This document shows, in pieces, positions 59,998 through 64,000 of a DNA stretch of 64,000 bases. The first letter of the stretch is position 1, and each line of letters begins with the position of its first letter. The notes beneath the pieces are model-generated. The model worked only from the letters and a program-made list of their open reading frames with translations. It was not told where the DNA came from and did not search any database. This stretch comes from an uncultured Prevotellaceae bacterium (lineage in GTDB: Bacteria; Bacteroidota; Bacteroidia; Bacteroidales; Bacteroidaceae), in contig CACXIP010000012.1 in NCBI GenBank assembly GCA_902767775.1, forward strand, positions 1-64,000, in the 5' to 3' direction. A program made the position numbers and the translations under genes.

Positions 59998-61572
59998 TTA
60001 TTTATCACCTGTTGGGTTCTGGTCTTTTGTCGGATCCAGGCTGGCATTTCCGTCAAACTCAGCCTGCGGGATAGTGAGCACCCACATATAGTTCTCAGGA
60101 TCGTCGGAAGGACGGTTCGTAAGAAGGATGTTGGGGTCGTTGGGCCAGCCCTGAGCAACTGTGCGGATGAAGCCCTGCTTCAGGCGCTTGATGTCATAGA
60201 GGCGTCCGTACTCACCCCACAGCTCGATGCGGCGCTGGTCGATGATAGCCTCGCGGAGCGAGCCAGTGCGGTCGGAGGTGAGCTTGCCCATTGCTGTACC
60301 AGTAGCGGTGCAGTTGTAGTTGGCGTCACGGGTCTTGACGAGGGTGTTGAGGTAGTTGCGTGCAGCATCCTCATTGCCCTGCATGCACTCAGCCTCAGCA
60401 GCGGCGAGATACATCTCCTCGATACGCATGTAGACATAGTCGCCAAGATAGGTATTGATGTCGCTGAAGTGCATCTTCTCCTGCTGATAGGGGTTGTTCT
60501 CGTCATCGGGATTCCACCAGCAGCGGCGGGTGTCGGCAGCCCCCATGAGGTTGTAGGTGTCAGCGTTGATGCGCTTGGGAGCAGCGTCGTAGCCACCATA
60601 CATATCGGCATCGTGGTCCATGTGAGCGTAGAGGCTGGCATAGATACCCGACTGGTCGGCGATGATGGAAGAGCCCCACATCACGTTGCCTGCACCAACA
60701 TTGTTGATGAAGTTGGAGGTGTTCTTCTTGAAGGAAGCGGCAGCCACCGGCTGGATGTTGTACTGACCGAGGTTGATGACAGCCTCAGCAGCGCGTGCTG
60801 CGGTGCCCCAGTCCTCCATGGAGAGGGCGATACGTGCCTGGATGCCCAGGGCCACGGGATAGGTGATGAAGCTCTTGTCCTTGTCGAGAGAGGTGTTCAC
60901 GCTCTTGTTGAGATACTCCACAGCCTTGATGATGTCGTTCTTGGCCTGATCATAGACCTCAGCCACTGTGGAACGGGGATGTCCCTGTGTTCCAGCCACA
61001 GAAGGCTCTGTGTAGATGGGCACGCAAGGCTCGCTCTCATGCCCCTTGAAGGTACGAGCGAAGTACTGAGAGAGCATCCAGTAGCTGTAAGCGCGAACGG
61101 CGTATGCCTGTCCGAGAACGTACATTTTGTCGACATCCGTAAGGCCTTCCTCATCCATGGCGATGAGATAGTTGGCATTAGAGATCCACTGGTAGAAAGC
61201 GAACCAAAGGTCATAGGAACGCCATGCGCTGGAAGTATAGCGGGCCTTCACGTTGTATCTGGCATCAAACCAGAACCATCCGTTGCCCTGGGCTGCCATG
61301 ATGTGGTCGTCGCCCATCACATCGGCACAGAGGTTGTAGGCCGAGATGCCGAAGCACTGGTGGGTGTTGGCGGTGGTTGACCATCCGGAAGTGTACATAG
61401 AGCGGTAGATACCGTTGAGGGCAATCATGGCAGCATCGCTGCTCTGTGTCATGGTAGAACCCGACACAGCAGTGGTGGGGGAAGTCTCGAGCTGGTCCTC
61501 GCTGCAGGCGGTGGCGAGCGTGAGGACGGCTGCGCCAGCCATCAAATAATTGAATATCTTTTTCATTTTCAT
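59998..61572 (-). CDS. SusD/RagB family nutrient-binding lipoprotein
   Basis: 524-aa outer-membrane lipoprotein that caps the SusC channel and binds the incoming ligand. Lipobox LATACSEDQL; SusD-like N-domain with ALNGIYRSMYTSGW, TPR-like helices (LGQAYAVRAYSYWMLSQYF, PVALGIQARIALSMEDWGTA) and the C-terminal RagB/SusD domain (DYVYMRIEEMYLAAAEAECM, RRIELWGEYGRLYDIKRL). It starts 6-7 nt after the SusC stop; ATGs at 61572 and 61566 are both possible. Confidence 0.96.
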   Translation of the reverse strand: MKMKKIFNYLMAGAAVLTLATACSEDQLETSPTTAVSGSTMTQSSDAAMIALNGIYRSMYTSGWSTTANTHQCFGISAYNLCADVMGDDHIMAAQGNGWFWFDARYNVKARYTSSAWRSYDLWFAFYQWISNANYLIAMDEEGLTDVDKMYVLGQAYAVRAYSYWMLSQYFARTFKGHESEPCVPIYTEPSVAGTQGHPRSTVAEVYDQAKNDIIKAVEYLNKSVNTSLDKDKSFITYPVALGIQARIALSMEDWGTAARAAEAVINLGQYNIQPVAAASFKKNTSNFINNVGAGNVMWGSSIIADQSGIYASLYAHMDHDADMYGGYDAAPKRINADTYNLMGAADTRRCWWNPDDENNPYQQEKMHFSDINTYLGDYVYMRIEEMYLAAAEAECMQGNEDAARNYLNTLVKTRDANYNCTATGTAMGKLTSDRTGSLREAIIDQRRIELWGEYGRLYDIKRLKQGFIRTVAQGWPNDPNILLTNRPSDDPENYMWVLTIPQAEFDGNASLDPTKDQNPTGDK

Positions 61573-61578
61573 GCTCGT

Positions 61579-64000
61579 TTAGAAGTTAATGTCAAGACCG
61601 ATGGTGAAGTTCTTGTTGGGAACATAGGTGTAGTCTGTTCCGTTGCCGGTGAGGCTGTACTGCGGGTCCATACCCTTCAGGTGAGTGAAGGTGGCCAGGT
61701 TGTCGACAGAGCCATAGAGACGCACCTTGCTGAGCTGGATCTTGTTGGTCCACTTGGCGGGCAGGGTGTATCCGATGGTGACGTTCTTGATGGCGAAGTA
61801 GGAAGCGTCGATCAGGTAGCTGCTGGTCTGGATTTCGCTGCCACCCACCTGGATGCGTGGGATGTCGGTGATATCGCCCGGCTGCTGCCAGCGGCGAAGG
61901 GCATTCTTGTTCCAGGTGTTGCCGTAGTAGAGGTTGCTCATCGATGAATAGTAACGTGAGTCGAACACCTTGCCACCGAGTGAGTAGGTGGTGAGGATGC
62001 TGAAGTCGATGCAGTTGAAGAGCTGCAGGTCGGTGGAGATGCTTCCGTAGAGGTCGGGGGTGCGCTTGCCGCAGAAGTAGCGGTGAGCAGAGGCAGCGGA
62101 GTAGTCATCGGTGATGCTCTCATTGGTCACGTTGCCGTCATCGTCCATAGACTCATAAATGTAGTAGAGCTGCTTGCCGGTAGCGGGATCGACACCGGCA
62201 GACTTGGGCAGATAGAAGGTGGTGAGGTCGTAGCCTTCCTTGATGATCTGGTAGCCGTTTCTGATCTCGGGCGACTCAGAGGTCAGCTTCTGCACCTTGT
62301 TCTTCTGGTGTGTGCCCATGAGGGTGAGGTTCCAGAGGACGTCCTTGGTCTTCACGAGGGAAGCGGAGATCATAGCCTCAATACCGGTATTCTTCATGTT
62401 ACCCACGTTGGCGGCATAACCGTCGAATCCGGTAGAGAGTGCCATCGGGTAGTTGAGGAGCATGTCCTTGGTCTTCTTGCTGAAGAACTCGAAGCTGAAG
62501 CGCAGACGGCTCTTAAGCACGGCACCTTCGAGGCCGATGTTGAGCATGCCGTTCTTCTCCCATGAAAGATCCTTGTTCTCCAAAGTTGCGACGAAGCCAC
62601 CGATACGGCTGCCGTTGGCATATTCAAGGTTGTAAAGGTTCTGCCATACATAGTAGGAGCCGATGCTCTCGTTACCACTCTCACCATAGGAAGCTTTCAG
62701 AGAGAGGTTGTTGAGCCAGGTGACATCCTTCATGAACTCCTCAGCGGTGATACGCCAGTTGGCACCCACTGACCAGAATGTGCCCCAGCGGTTGTCCTTG
62801 TAGAAACGTGAGCTACCGTCGCGGCGGATGGAAGCGTCGAGATAGTACTTGTCTGCGTAGTTGTAGTTGACACGTCCAAGCCATGACTCGATGTCGTGCT
62901 CATCAGAGTAGGAGTCGGCGTCGGTGATGGTGGCAGCAGGACGGAGCTCGTCGATACCGTCGACGATGTTGGACTTGCCACCATAGAGAAATTTGAACTG
63001 ATACTGATAGAACTCATGACCTGCGAGGATGCCGAAGGTATGGTCGCTGAACTTGCGGTTCCACATGAGCTGCTGACCGAAGGTATAGGTCTGAGCGCGC
63101 TGAGCAGTCTTGTACACACGGCCGTTGGCATTCTTGCCGTTGCCATGATACTTGTTGTAGACGTTGGTCTCGGTGAGCGACTGGTAGTCCATACCGAAGA
63201 CGAGGTTGAGCTTGATGCCCTTTGCCCATCCGGCGTTGTCGTTGTCGGAGCCGAAGGTCATGTATGTACGTGCACTGGCATTGTCGGTGTCATAGAAGTT
63301 GCGGTCGAGGTAGAGGTCGCCGAGCGCGTTGAAGTCGTTGGCGACAGGACGGCCGCCCTCACCGTAGTCGTACTGGATGTTTCCGTCTGCATCATAGACA
63401 TTGTTGCCGCTGGCATCCTTCAAATACACGGGGTAGATGGGGCCCATGAACTGCGAGGTGTACCAGGGGTTGGAGGTCGAAGAACCATCGAAGGGGTTGT
63501 AGGTCGACTTGTTGTAAGCCATGTTCATGTTGAGACCTGCCTTGAACCAGTCGGTCACCTGTGATTCGAGATTGGTACGAGCGCTGTAGCGCTGGAAGTC
63601 GGTGTTCTTCAAGATACCCTCCTCACTGAGGTAACCCAGAGAGATGAGGTAACTGGTGCGGTCGGTACCGCCGTTCACTGACAGGGTGTGCTCATGACGA
63701 AGAGCGCCCTTGTTGTAGATTTCATCATACCACTTGTCACCCCAAGCAGAAACTGCGTCGCTCTTCACCTTGCCTGTGGCAGGGTCGATCAGGGTTGCCC
63801 AGGTGTAGTTCTTGAACGGGTTCCACTGCTCGGCATTGCCGTTACCGCCGAGGGTGACGCCAAGGTTGGCGATGGCGGCTGCGGTAGCGTCGGCGTATGA
63901 CATGCCGTTGCCGAACTGATAGTCATTGCGGAGCGACTCGAAAGAAAGCTCCACGAACTCTTTCTGGTCGACGGTCTCATAGTTGCCGAGCCCCATGTAT
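61579..64000 (-). CDS. SusC/RagA family TonB-linked outer-membrane transporter, N-terminus outside window
   Basis: C-terminal 805 or more residues of a SusC-type transporter; the frame runs off the window end, so plug domain, signal peptide and any carboxypeptidase-like N-domain are missing. Visible are SusC barrel signatures: EHTLSVNGGTDRTSYLISLG, LESQVTDWFKAGLNMNMAYN, YYLDASIRRDGSSRFYKDNR, WSVGANWRITAEEFMK, ASYGESGNESIGSYYVWQNL and the closing VPNKNFTIGLDINF. It forms the uptake complex with the SusD encoded next; the barrel sequence does not reveal the substrate. Confidence 0.95.
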   Translation of the reverse strand, partial: YMGLGNYETVDQKEFVELSFESLRNDYQFGNGMSYADATAAAIANLGVTLGGNGNAEQWNPFKNYTWATLIDPATGKVKSDAVSAWGDKWYDEIYNKGALRHEHTLSVNGGTDRTSYLISLGYLSEEGILKNTDFQRYSARTNLESQVTDWFKAGLNMNMAYNKSTYNPFDGSSTSNPWYTSQFMGPIYPVYLKDASGNNVYDADGNIQYDYGEGGRPVANDFNALGDLYLDRNFYDTDNASARTYMTFGSDNDNAGWAKGIKLNLVFGMDYQSLTETNVYNKYHGNGKNANGRVYKTAQRAQTYTFGQQLMWNRKFSDHTFGILAGHEFYQYQFKFLYGGKSNIVDGIDELRPAATITDADSYSDEHDIESWLGRVNYNYADKYYLDASIRRDGSSRFYKDNRWGTFWSVGANWRITAEEFMKDVTWLNNLSLKASYGESGNESIGSYYVWQNLYNLEYANGSRIGGFVATLENKDLSWEKNGMLNIGLEGAVLKSRLRFSFEFFSKKTKDMLLNYPMALSTGFDGYAANVGNMKNTGIEAMISASLVKTKDVLWNLTLMGTHQKNKVQKLTSESPEIRNGYQIIKEGYDLTTFYLPKSAGVDPATGKQLYYIYESMDDDGNVTNESITDDYSAASAHRYFCGKRTPDLYGSISTDLQLFNCIDFSILTTYSLGGKVFDSRYYSSMSNLYYGNTWNKNALRRWQQPGDITDIPRIQVGGSEIQTSSYLIDASYFAIKNVTIGYTLPAKWTNKIQLSKVRLYGSVDNLATFTHLKGMDPQYSLTGNGTDYTYVPNKNFTIGLDINF

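Noticed and set aside
1-64000. tRNA, rRNA or riboswitch genes
   Set aside because: I looked for tRNA-like cloverleaf ends and known leader motifs in the intergenic stretches and saw none; a covariance-model scan would be decisive.

Overview
The window looks like chromosomal DNA of a member of the Bacteroidales, most likely a Prevotella-type organism (Prevotellaceae). The grounds are Bacteroidota promoters (TAnnTTTG at -7, TTTG at -33), a SusC/SusD pair, BspA-like leucine-rich-repeat surface proteins, short C-terminal sorting-like tails ending in KKVVVK or KKIIVR, dockerin-like modules, and Bacteroidota families such as DUF1599, DUF4834, DUF2723 and DUF4840. Genus and species are inference; no rRNA or tRNA gene was seen.

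Layout. 0-7 kb (minus strand): a tripartite RND efflux operon (adaptor, pump, outer-membrane lipoprotein) ending in an lpxA-type acyltransferase. 7-16.7 kb: housekeeping genes, namely tRNA nucleotidyltransferase, a plus-strand run DUF1599-DoxX-tpiA-SPOR-folE, a DUF4840-like lipoprotein, exonuclease III, and a three-gene envelope operon (lipoprotein, M15-like metallopeptidase lipoprotein, periplasmic TonB-C protein).

17-27 kb is an AT-rich accessory island. It holds a stand-alone dockerin protein, a tyrosine recombinase with degenerate catalytic boxes bracketed by paired 12-bp direct repeats, and three BspA-like LRR genes. Two of these are each followed within about 20 nt by a tiny acidic ORF of one family (MK[KR]YxKPE...NLWD[DE]). 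The same two genes carry one 17-bp palindrome (ATGTTGGCGCCCAACAT) in their leaders. A 131-bp MITE-like hairpin and a gene remnant sit between them. This LRR plus micro-ORF plus palindrome arrangement is the best candidate for an undescribed system here.

27-45 kb: an RlmL-type methyltransferase with an Arg/Asp repeat tail, DPP-IV peptidase, purD, membrane proteins, a DUF2723 membrane glycosyltransferase coupled to a polysaccharide deacetylase, GH20 hexosaminidase, and a giant PL11-type rhamnogalacturonan lyase. 45-57 kb: trxA, dnaE, a GxxExxY protein, psd-pssA-DUF4834, pyrH, a REP-associated tyrosine transposase between two arrays of its probable REP palindromes, birA, yraN, tadA. 55-64 kb (minus strand): a SusC/SusD locus with a surface lipoprotein and an M6 metalloprotease, suggesting uptake of a polymer, perhaps protein. 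SusC is cut by the window end.

The intergenic DNA is rich in repeats: hairpins that carry a complete promoter, two families of 9-bp-period satellites (GTCGGACAA and AATCCGGAA types) that also enter coding frames, 87-bp tandem units, and short palindromes such as GGTCGGATT-GCA-AATCCGACC.
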